Positions 41,709 to 47,892 of a stretch of 47,892 bases of DNA are shown in pieces. This DNA is from a bacterium (GTDB lineage: Bacteria; Auribacterota; JABMQX01), in NCBI GenBank assembly GCA_030691545.1, contig JAUYEE010000234.1:1-47892 (forward strand), written 5' to 3'. Position numbers and translations under genes: made by a program. Numbering within the stretch: the stretch's first letter is position 1; the number at the start of each line of letters is the position of its first letter. Below the pieces are notes generated by a model, which had not been told where the DNA came from, ran no database searches, and was given only the letters and a program-made list of their open reading frames with translations.

Positions 41709-42236
41709 ATGGTTGGCTTGTTTCGACCTGAATTTTCAGGAACGTTTTCGCCGGAGAGGATTCGACCGGACTTTATCAGCGCCCTGGCGGAGCGCGTGCG
41801 GAGGGGGCTGTTTCCGCGCGCGAGCGAACGCCGGAACAGCTACAAGGTAATGAACGAGTCTGAGAGCGAGCTTCGGTTTCGCAGCGAGGGGCTGCTGAGC
41901 GCGATTAACATTGGCTGGAACGACGTGCAGGTTCAAATTGACCTGGCCCCGGAGCCCCCCGGCGCCCCACCGAAGATTCATTATCGCGTCACCTTCTTCA
42001 ACTGGGCTGCGTACGGTGTGGCCCTCTGCGGCTTCATTGGCATTTGCCTGATTGCCGCCGCGTCCATCTTCGGCAGTAAGTATCTGGTCGGCTATCCCGC
42101 CGCAAAGACGATTTTCTGGGTCATGGTTGTGTTCTGGGGGTTTGTCTGGCCTTGGATTCTCGTCGCCCTGCACAAGCGCCCGGCGGCCACAGCCCTGGAA
42201 CGTCTTTTCGCGGAGGTCAACGGCGGCGAGGAGTAA
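41709..42236 (+). CDS. Small two-helix membrane protein
   Basis: The 175-residue protein starts at ATG 41709 behind GGAGGC. The N-terminal 100 residues are soluble and contain alternating strands (YKVMNESESELRFRSEGL to VQVQIDLAPEP). Two membrane helices follow, YGVALCGFIGICLIAAASIF and IFWVMVVFWGFVWPWILVAL, then a short cytoplasmic tail KRPAATALERLFAEVNGGEE. Function unknown; the fold may be a small membrane-sensor or SdpI-like unit. It is convergent with the iron-sulfur gene. Confidence 0.7.
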   Translation: MVGLFRPEFSGTFSPERIRPDFISALAERVRRGLFPRASERRNSYKVMNESESELRFRSEGLLSAINIGWNDVQVQIDLAPEPPGAPPKIHYRVTFFNWAAYGVALCGFIGICLIAAASIFGSKYLVGYPAAKTIFWVMVVFWGFVWPWILVALHKRPAATALERLFAEVNGGEE

Positions 42237-42262
42237 TGTGATTCCGCCGCGCGAGCGGGGAT

Positions 42263-43492
42263 TCAGAATCTCTTGGGTTCCTCGGACCTGCAGACCGCTT
42301 CTTCCAAAACCTCGGCTATATGGCGCACCGGCAGGTCAATTCCTCTCTGCGCAAGCTGATCCCGCAGTTGAAGGATGCAGCCCGGACACTCCGTGACCAA
42401 GAGATCGCCCTTCGCCTTTCGGAGCGCCGCGACTTTTCTGCCGGCAATCCTCGATGACATTCCGTAGTGGTGGACGCTGAACAGCCCCCCCATCCCGCAG
42501 CAGAGGTCCTCTCCATCCGAGGGGACGTAATGAGCCGCCTTGCGCAGCACATCGCGCGGCTGCTCGGCAATGTTGCGGCCGTATCTCAGGTGACATGGAT
42601 CATGGTAAAGAGCCGCAGCAGCAAGCGGAATGACCCGGCTGTCGAGGCGCGGCGAGACGAACTCGCTGAATCCGGAGACTCGTCGAGCGAACCGTTCTCC
42701 CTTTTCTCCCAGGAGAGCGGGATACTCGTCCTTCAAGGTCTTCGCGCAGCTCGCGCAGGGGACAATGATGGGAGCATCGCCGGGGAACGCCGATAGGTTA
42801 AGCTCCGCGAGCCGTTTTGCTTGTTCCACGTCCCCGAGTGAAAGCACCGGCGTCCCACAACAGAGTTGGTCTCGCGGGACAACGACCTCATAGCCCAGCT
42901 TCTTCAGGCTTCGGATGGCGGAGCCGATCATCTCCGGATATGCGTAGTTCATCAAGCAACCTGTAAAGAGGTACACGGCGTTGGCGTCTGCCTTCTTCTC
43001 GGTTCCGAAGCGGCCGAGGGCGGTGCGACCTGGCAGATGGGGGATGCGCCTCTTTCCTTTGAAAAGCAGGGGAAGGTGCCGGGTCATCCCTTTCTTCCCC
43101 GGTATCAGGAATTGGACCAGCGAAGCGAGACGAACGAGAATGTCCGTCAGTTTTCTGCGCGGAAGAACGTAGCGAAAGACGAACTTGTTCCAGAGGGAAA
43201 GACCGTACTTGCGGGGCATCCGTCGTCGGAGAAGCGTGATGACCGTTTGCACCTCCACGCCGCTTGGGCAAGCCCAGGAGCACCGCAAGCACTTCAGGCA
43301 GGACTGGATGCTCTCCTTCAGTTTCGCGGTATAGTCCAACTCAGCGTCCAGTACCGCTTCTGCGAGGGCAACCCTTCCGCGCGCGACTCTTCTCTCATCC
43401 GTAGTCAACTGGTAAGTTGGGCACACGGAAAGGCACTTCCCGCAGCGGGAACACTTCACTAGTTCGGACCGGATTCGAGCAAAGTCGTTCAT
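42263..43492 (-). CDS. Iron-sulfur oxidoreductase subunit, GlcF/LutA-like
   Basis: The 409-residue protein has two 4Fe-4S motifs, CSRCGKCLSVCP (Cys 14, 17, 20, 24) and SCLKCLRCSWACPSG, and two CCG domains (CCGTPVLSLGD with CASCAK; CCGMGGLFSVHH with CPGC), the architecture of the glycolate oxidase iron-sulfur subunit GlcF and related proteins. It should pass electrons from a flavoprotein dehydrogenase to quinone. No GlcD or GlcE partner is in the window. Its start overlaps the surE stop by 4 bases. Confidence 0.85.
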   Translation of the reverse strand: MNDFARIRSELVKCSRCGKCLSVCPTYQLTTDERRVARGRVALAEAVLDAELDYTAKLKESIQSCLKCLRCSWACPSGVEVQTVITLLRRRMPRKYGLSLWNKFVFRYVLPRRKLTDILVRLASLVQFLIPGKKGMTRHLPLLFKGKRRIPHLPGRTALGRFGTEKKADANAVYLFTGCLMNYAYPEMIGSAIRSLKKLGYEVVVPRDQLCCGTPVLSLGDVEQAKRLAELNLSAFPGDAPIIVPCASCAKTLKDEYPALLGEKGERFARRVSGFSEFVSPRLDSRVIPLAAAALYHDPCHLRYGRNIAEQPRDVLRKAAHYVPSDGEDLCCGMGGLFSVHHYGMSSRIAGRKVAALRKAKGDLLVTECPGCILQLRDQLAQRGIDLPVRHIAEVLEEAVCRSEEPKRF

Positions 43493-44247
43493 CGTCCAAA
43501 TTTCCGGCGGAGGAGAGAATCAATGCTCGGGTGATGCGTCAGGTCGAAGTGAATGGGTGTGATGGAGATGTAATCATGCGAGAGAGCGGCGACGTCATAG
43601 TCCAACGGTTCGGTCAGATCGGAGAGTTTGCCGCTGAGCCTGAAGACGATTTTGTCGGGAGAGACATCCTCCCTCTCGAACTTCTCGCCGTAGCATGACC
43701 TTGACTGTTTCGTGATGGCGACGCCCTTGATCTGCGCTTCCGGCACACTTGGCACGTTAACGTTCAGGAGAACGTGCTCCGGCAGAAAGCGGTCTTTTAG
43801 AAGGCTTGAGGCGAGCTCTGCGGCGAACCGCGCCGCGAATGAAAAATCCGGTGACTCCCGGGTGTTCAGAGAAATGGCCACAGCCGGTATCCCCATGATC
43901 GCCGCTTCCACGGCAGCCGAAACGGTCCCGGAATAAATCACGTCTATCCCGACGTTGGCGCCCGCGTTGATCCCTGAAACGACTAACTCCGGCTTCGGGA
44001 TGCCCATTCCCTTCACAGCGATTTTCACGCAATCCACCGGCGTGCCTTCGACGGCATAAGCGATTGACCCATCGAGCACGACTTTCTCCAGGGCGATCGG
44101 AGACGATAGCGTCACGCCGTGGGCCACGCCGCTCTTTTCCGTCGAGGGAGCGAAGACGATGGTCTCGGCGATTTTCCTCAGCTCTCTGTTGAGAGCGGAA
44201 AGCCCCTCTGCATAGATGCCATCGTCATTGGTCACCAGGATTGCCAC
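43489..44247 (-). CDS. surE: 5'-nucleotidase SurE
   Basis: The 252-residue protein opens with MAILVTNDDG, carrying the metal-binding Asp pair (8, 9), and has SGVAHGVT (Ser near 39) and SGINAGANVG (Asn near 96), the remaining metal ligands. SurE hydrolyses nucleoside 5'- and 3'-monophosphates and short polyphosphate and often belongs to stress or stationary-phase clusters. It overlaps the upstream MA-like gene by 23 bases and the downstream GlcF-like gene by 4 bases. Confidence 0.95.
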   Translation of the reverse strand: MAILVTNDDGIYAEGLSALNRELRKIAETIVFAPSTEKSGVAHGVTLSSPIALEKVVLDGSIAYAVEGTPVDCVKIAVKGMGIPKPELVVSGINAGANVGIDVIYSGTVSAAVEAAIMGIPAVAISLNTRESPDFSFAARFAAELASSLLKDRFLPEHVLLNVNVPSVPEAQIKGVAITKQSRSCYGEKFEREDVSPDKIVFRLSGKLSDLTEPLDYDVAALSHDYISITPIHFDLTHHPSIDSLLRRKFGR

Positions 44248-45472
44248 TTTCGGTTCCTTCCTTGAACTCTGCCGATTCTTCCAACTCTTTCCTCAAGCGT
44301 TCTGCAATCGCAAAGTGTCTCTTGAATTCCGAGCGCTCGCTGCGAGCGACAGCCGTCAGCGCCTGGAGGTATTCCTGGAGAATAGGCCCATATTCGGGCC
44401 TTGACTTAAGGCTGAGGCGAAAAACGTCCGAAGCCTTTTCGCTCGCAATCTGCTGAACGAGCCGCCTGTTGCTGTGCCGGAACAGCCCATTCAGGTCGGT
44501 CGTGACGATTTTCTCCTCCAGCGTATCCTTGTCCACAATGGGAATCTTCACAGTCAGAACGTCCTCGAGGGCTTCTCTGGTTTCCGACAAAAGCATCTTC
44601 GCTCCGCCGATTGTCCGTTCCGCCTGGCGGATGGCAAATTCCTTCCAGGTTTGCTCGAGTTGGCTGAGTGTCTCGAAGTCCGTGGCAAAGGCTTGAAAGA
44701 GGGGGGTTGTGGAATCGTCTTTCGTTGCCAGACCGAGGACGACCTCCCTGAGTTTCGATTTCCCGTCTTTCTGGTGCAACAGGAAATCCATGATGCTGCC
44801 GCTCTGCCTGAAAAACAACTCTCTCTGAGTTTCGTCTGATGGAATAGTCTCGGCCTGGAGAAGCTGTTTGAACGGGATGTAATTCCCCTGGCTGGCGATG
44901 TCCGCGGCATAGTTCCGCAGGTCCGCGAGGTTGCCTCGGGAGAGGTTCTCCGCCGCTCCGCACACAAGCCAGGCAGGGACATTTCCCGCGGGGCCCCGTG
45001 CCCCCTCCGGCGAACCCAACCCCGCCATGTCACCGAGGCACACGTTCACGACCGACAGAACGAGCAAGTCGCCTCTCTTGTTCGGATACACATCTGCATA
45101 TCGCACCTCGAGGTCGCTTTTGGCGACCGTGATCGCCCAGAGCTGAGGCCCCTCAGCCTCCGTACCGCTTGCCTGCGAGCGCAACAGGATTGTCGCGGGA
45201 TCGCTCCATTCCGCGTGGTGTCCGAGGAGGTTAAAGACTCTCTGGCGCGTCAGCTCGGCGACTTTGCCCGCCCATGCACACGTCGAATGGTCGGGGGCCG
45301 TGACGAGGAAGTTGCCATCGTAGCTGCGGATCGCGCACAGGTCCCCCTCGGCGTGTGAGTTCAGACCGATACGTCCGACGAGTCCGAAACAGACGAAAGC
45401 CGTCCACACAACAACGCGAACGAACGGGAAACGCGGCACCCCCTGCATCGTGACGCGACGGCGAACGTGCAC
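44225..45472 (-). CDS. Peptidase-MA-like protein with signal anchor
   Basis: From GTG 45472 the protein has 415 residues, with GGAGG 5 bases upstream; ATG 45448 is an alternative. It has a signal or anchor segment (FVRVVVWTAFVCFGLVGRIG) and then about 370 residues of mixed fold. PAWLVCGAAENLSRGN resembles the region after the HExxH helix in MA-type gluzincins, but no HExxH is present, so it is likely inactive or only distantly related. The C-terminal half is helical and charged. It is tightly overlapped by surE and dtd, so it is co-expressed with them. Function unknown. Confidence 0.65.
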   Translation of the reverse strand: MHVRRRVTMQGVPRFPFVRVVVWTAFVCFGLVGRIGLNSHAEGDLCAIRSYDGNFLVTAPDHSTCAWAGKVAELTRQRVFNLLGHHAEWSDPATILLRSQASGTEAEGPQLWAITVAKSDLEVRYADVYPNKRGDLLVLSVVNVCLGDMAGLGSPEGARGPAGNVPAWLVCGAAENLSRGNLADLRNYAADIASQGNYIPFKQLLQAETIPSDETQRELFFRQSGSIMDFLLHQKDGKSKLREVVLGLATKDDSTTPLFQAFATDFETLSQLEQTWKEFAIRQAERTIGGAKMLLSETREALEDVLTVKIPIVDKDTLEEKIVTTDLNGLFRHSNRRLVQQIASEKASDVFRLSLKSRPEYGPILQEYLQALTAVARSERSEFKRHFAIAERLRKELEESAEFKEGTESGNPGDQ

Positions 45473-45488
45473 CTTTTCCTCCACTGCC

Positions 45489-45926
45489 CTACACATCTAC
45501 AATCAACGTCACCGGGCCTTCGTTCACCAATGACACTTTCATCATCGCTCCAAAAATTCCACTGGCGACGCGAAGCCCGAAGCCCTTCATTTTCTCCATG
45601 AAGTACTCGTAAAGCTGCTCGGCTTTCTGTGGTTCCGCAGCATCGGTGTAACTGGGCCGGCGACCCTTTCGACAATCCCCGTAGAGGGTGAACTGAGACA
45701 CCACCAGAACCTCACCTTGGATGTCGAGACAGGAAAGATTCATCTTCCCCGCGTCGTCCTGAAAGAAGCGAAGGTTCGCCAGCTTCTCCGCGAGGCGGTC
45801 GGCGTGAGCTTCCGTGTCGGTATGCGTGACGCCGAGGAGCACCAACATCCCAAACCCAATCTGCCCCGTGACCTTCCCATCAACCGTTACAGACGCCGAG
45901 CTGACTCTTTGAACGACCGCTCTCAA
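45489..45926 (-). CDS. dtd: D-aminoacyl-tRNA deacylase
   Basis: The protein of about 145 residues hydrolyses D-amino acids mischarged on tRNA, protecting translation. [17 protein letters not shown] at the start, [19 protein letters not shown] with the SQFTLY catalytic motif, and [11 protein letters not shown] at the end are diagnostic. The TTG at 45926, preceded by a GAAGAGAGA site, gives the usual start of Dtd (MRAVVQRV); the frame remains open upstream to ATG 45962. It lies in the hisA-hisI-dtd-surE operon. Confidence 0.95.
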   Translation of the reverse strand: MRAVVQRVSSASVTVDGKVTGQIGFGMLVLLGVTHTDTEAHADRLAEKLANLRFFQDDAGKMNLSCLDIQGEVLVVSQFTLYGDCRKGRRPSYTDAAEPQKAEQLYEYFMEKMKGFGLRVASGIFGAMMKVSLVNEGPVTLIVDV

Positions 45927-46028
45927 TCTCTCTTCTCCATTGCTAAGCCCTGGCGACGCCACACATCAGGCATGTCGCCGTCGGCATTGGAGCCTTCGAC
46001 TTGCTGGCTTTCTCCGGAGGAGACAAAC

Positions 46029-46391
46029 TTACTCATCGAGCCTCTCCTCCACGATTTCTTCGGACCCGTCAGGCAAGACCTTCCTGTAGTAACACGACGT
46101 GTAATTTGTGTGGCACACGGGGCCTTTCTGTTCCACTTTAATCAACAGGGAGTTTCCGTAGCAGTCGTAGAATATCTCCTTCACTTCCTGCGTGTGTCCG
46201 GAGGTCTCGCCCTTCACCCACCTCGTTTGTCGGCTGCGGCTCCAGAACACGGGGCGATGGATCCGAAGCGTCTCTTCCACTCCTTCGCGTTTCATATAGC
46301 CGAGCATCAGAACCTTTCCGGTTCGCCAATCCTGGATGATCGCCGGAATCAGCCCATTTGCATCGAAATTCAGTTTGTCCGAAAATGCCAT
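46029..46391 (-). CDS. hisI: Phosphoribosyl-AMP cyclohydrolase
   Basis: The 120-residue protein catalyses the third step of histidine biosynthesis. The metal site Cys residues are seen in DCYGNSLLIKVEQKGPVCH and NYTSC, and the N-terminal half has KLNFDANGLIPAIIQD and VLMLGYMKREG. It is the stand-alone form, not fused to HisE. It follows hisA with a 99-base gap, and the gene normally between them (hisF) is absent here. Confidence 0.95.
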   Translation of the reverse strand: MAFSDKLNFDANGLIPAIIQDWRTGKVLMLGYMKREGVEETLRIHRPVFWSRSRQTRWVKGETSGHTQEVKEIFYDCYGNSLLIKVEQKGPVCHTNYTSCYYRKVLPDGSEEIVEERLDE

Positions 46392-46490
46392 ATCAGTTCC
46401 TCAGTGTCCATCTGGGGCCGATGGGGTCGCCAATGCCTCGTTCGGCGCAGACGGAAGCCGCCTGGCCGTCCCTGTCCACAATTGGCCGGG

Positions 46491-47216
46491 CTATTGTCCT
46501 TTCCCGAGGCGAATCGCCTGCGAGAGGTCTATCGTCCCCTCATAAAGAGCTTTTCCCACGATGACGCCGGTAACGCCATCCTCCTCGAACGCTCTTAGCT
46601 CCCGTATATCGTCGAGGGAACGCACGCCCCCGGAAGCAATGATATTCACACGGACGGCTTTGGTCAACGCCTCGATACTTGTCAGGTTTGGCCCCTGCAA
46701 TGTCCCATCCACGAGGATGTCGGTGAAGATGATGGTCTTCACGCCCATTTGCTCGACTTGCCGCGCGAAGTCCACCGCCCGAAGATCGGTCTGCCTCGTC
46801 CAACCCTCCACCGCCACGATCCCATTTCTCGCGTCAATTCCGACGGCAATCCTGTCATCGAACCAGGAGAGCGCATCCGCAAGAAAACTCTTCTCGCAGG
46901 CTCTGGTTCCGAGAACCACCCGCTCGACGCCCGCCTGGAGAACCGCTGAAATCTGGTCCATCCCTCTGACGCCGCCGCCGAACTGCGCGGGAATGCTGAC
47001 CGCCTGGAAAATATCCTGAACGTAGCGAAGGTTCGCGATTTTTCCCGAAACGGCTCCGTCGAGGTCCACCAGATGCAGGTACTCCGCTCCGAGGGATTCC
47101 CACTTTTTTGCAACGCCAACCGGGTCATCCGAATAGACGACCTTGCTTTCGGTCTCTCCGCGAAGGAGACGAACGCATTTTCCATCCATCAAATCAATTG
47201 CTGGAATTACGAGCAT
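46491..47216 (-). CDS. hisA: Phosphoribosylformimino-AICAR ribotide isomerase
   Basis: The 241-residue TIM barrel opens with MLVIPAIDLMDGKCVRLLRG, with the catalytic Asp 8; the second catalytic Asp is in IIFTDILVDGTLQGPN, and phosphate-binding GGVRS and GVIVGKALYEG follow. It catalyses the fourth step of histidine biosynthesis. GAGG lies 6 bases before the ATG. First gene of the operon running left; its leader contains a GCGCC-TTGA-GGCGC hairpin. Confidence 0.95.
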   Translation of the reverse strand: MLVIPAIDLMDGKCVRLLRGETESKVVYSDDPVGVAKKWESLGAEYLHLVDLDGAVSGKIANLRYVQDIFQAVSIPAQFGGGVRGMDQISAVLQAGVERVVLGTRACEKSFLADALSWFDDRIAVGIDARNGIVAVEGWTRQTDLRAVDFARQVEQMGVKTIIFTDILVDGTLQGPNLTSIEALTKAVRVNIIASGGVRSLDDIRELRAFEEDGVTGVIVGKALYEGTIDLSQAIRLGKGQ

Positions 47217-47568
47217 AGAAGCCTCACATTTCCCAGAGTGCGTGGGGGACTTAATGACAACCGGGGCCCTCCTTTCCCTCCTCGCAGCGCCTCAAGGCGC
47301 CCGCTGGCAAATTATCACAGGGGGATGGAAAGTCAACGCTTTTTCGTTTCTTGAGGGAACCTGCGCGAACGAAGGCGTTGGATGTTCAGCCACCTCAGAG
47401 GCAAGAAGAAAGAAAAATGAGTTGCGCCCAGGGGCGGAAAAATCTCGCGTAATCGCTCATTCCGTGTTGACAAGCGGTGAGCGTCCGCATAAACTGGGCG
47501 ATATTTTACCGAGAAAGGGGTGGTGCGAATAGTCGAGTGGTGGAAACTGAAGGAGCAGAATCCTCACT
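47217..47568. promoter_or_regulatory. Divergent promoter region between hisA and the fumarase gene
   Basis: About 350 bases without a gene. It holds the hairpin GCGCC-TTGA-GGCGC near 47288-47301 in the leader of hisA, the sigma-70 promoter at 47467-47495 for the fumarase gene, and the ribosome site AAGGAG at 47550. Confidence 0.6.
47467..47495 (+). promoter_or_regulatory. Sigma-70 promoter for the fumarase gene
   Basis: A perfect -35 TTGACA (47467-47472) is separated by 17 bases from a -10 TAAACT (47490-47495). It is about 75 bases before the fumarase start. This is one of the clearest promoters in the window and supports a bacterial host. Confidence 0.75.
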
Positions 47569-47892
47569 ATGGTAGGGTGCCTCGTCGAATTGATTCGGCG
47601 AACGTCAACGGACCTCTCGGAGGATGTTGTTGATGCCATTGTAGCAGCCCGCCGCAAAGAGTCGTACGGGTCCATGGCCCGTAGCCTGCTGGAACAGCTT
47701 CTGCGGAACGTGGAACTGGCCCGCGAGAAGTCTGTCCCTATTTGCCAGGACACCGGAACGCCTATCTTCTACGTGGAGTATCCCGCGGGAACTCGCACGG
47801 GTGTGATCCGCGCCTCCATCCTCTCCGCCGTCAGGCAGGCGACCCGCAAGTATTATCTCCGTCCCAATTCGGTTGATCCCCTTACGGGAACC
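47569..47892 (+). CDS. Fumarate hydratase / tartrate dehydratase alpha subunit, N-terminal part
   Basis: The frame from ATG 47569, after AAGGAG, is open to the right edge (108 codons). SVPICQDTGTPIFYVEYP carries the first cluster-binding Cys and is diagnostic of class I [4Fe-4S] fumarase or L(+)-tartrate dehydratase alpha subunits. These enzymes convert fumarate to malate in the citric acid cycle. The remainder, with the other two cluster Cys, lies outside the window. The promoter at 47467 is its own. Confidence 0.9.
   Translation, partial: MVGCLVELIRRTSTDLSEDVVDAIVAARRKESYGSMARSLLEQLLRNVELAREKSVPICQDTGTPIFYVEYPAGTRTGVIRASILSAVRQATRKYYLRPNSVDPLTGT

Noticed and set aside
1..47892. CRISPR arrays, insertion sequences and rRNA genes
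   Set aside because: I looked for regularly spaced repeats, transposase motifs and rRNA cores and saw none.

Overview
This is a bacterial window of about 58% G+C (by eye) that splits into two parts. The bacterial reading rests on extended Shine-Dalgarno sequences complementary to the 16S 3' end (GGAGGTGAT before many starts), a textbook sigma-70 promoter at 47467-47495, bacterial-type dtd, hisI and hisA, and a tRNA-His that encodes its own CCA. Lineage cannot be fixed from the sequence. Secreted beta-helix proteins, a six-hairpin glycosidase, PVC-like dispersed repeats and large cell-surface proteins fit an uncultured PVC/FCB-type or candidate-phylum bacterium.

Positions 1 to about 33.1 kb look like accessory DNA, probably the right part of an integrative element or integrated plasmid. 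It contains: a truncated gene at the left edge; a wHTH regulator convergent with an Orc1/Cdc6-type AAA+ ATPase; a giant secreted beta-helix/C39-protease-like protein carrying a one-base frameshift in a run of nine G; a three-gene unit ending in a HerA-like ATPase fused to a wHTH and a PD-(D/E)XK nuclease; a sparsely coding tract (11.3-16.6 kb) of tiny genes, a polynucleotide-kinase-like protein, GC-rich hairpins and a possible structured RNA; and a long + strand series from 17.7 to 31.7 kb. That series encodes a NYN nuclease, a large unknown protein, two vWA proteins, a membrane PP2C phosphatase, a Ser/Thr kinase-zinc-ribbon-FHA protein, a RING-like zinc protein, a small membrane protein, a second HerA-wHTH-nuclease-like ATPase, a Cys/Pro-rich protein, a class II ribonucleotide reductase, a small protein and a radical SAM enzyme. 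An excisionase-like HTH gene and a tyrosine integrase close the region just before tRNA-His.

The centre of interest is the 17.7-27.5 kb block. vWA + PP2C + kinase/FHA is the arrangement known as the TerY-P phospho-signalling triad. Here it is transcribed together with a HerA-type DNA pump and a NYN nuclease, which suggests phosphorylation-controlled nucleic-acid processing, perhaps defence, element maintenance or transfer. The paralogous HerA at 8.3-10.4 kb keeps its nuclease residues, while the one in the kinase block has lost the acidic ones.

From 33.2 kb to the end the DNA looks like ordinary chromosome: tRNA-His; a minus-strand set of secreted beta-helix protein, PEPCK-like P-loop protein, DUF5703/GH95-like glycosidase and TPR protein; a small membrane protein on the + strand; a minus-strand housekeeping operon hisA-hisI-dtd-(MA-like lipoprotein-like protein)-surE-glcF-like; and, on the + strand at the right edge, the start of a class I fumarase/tartrate dehydratase alpha subunit.
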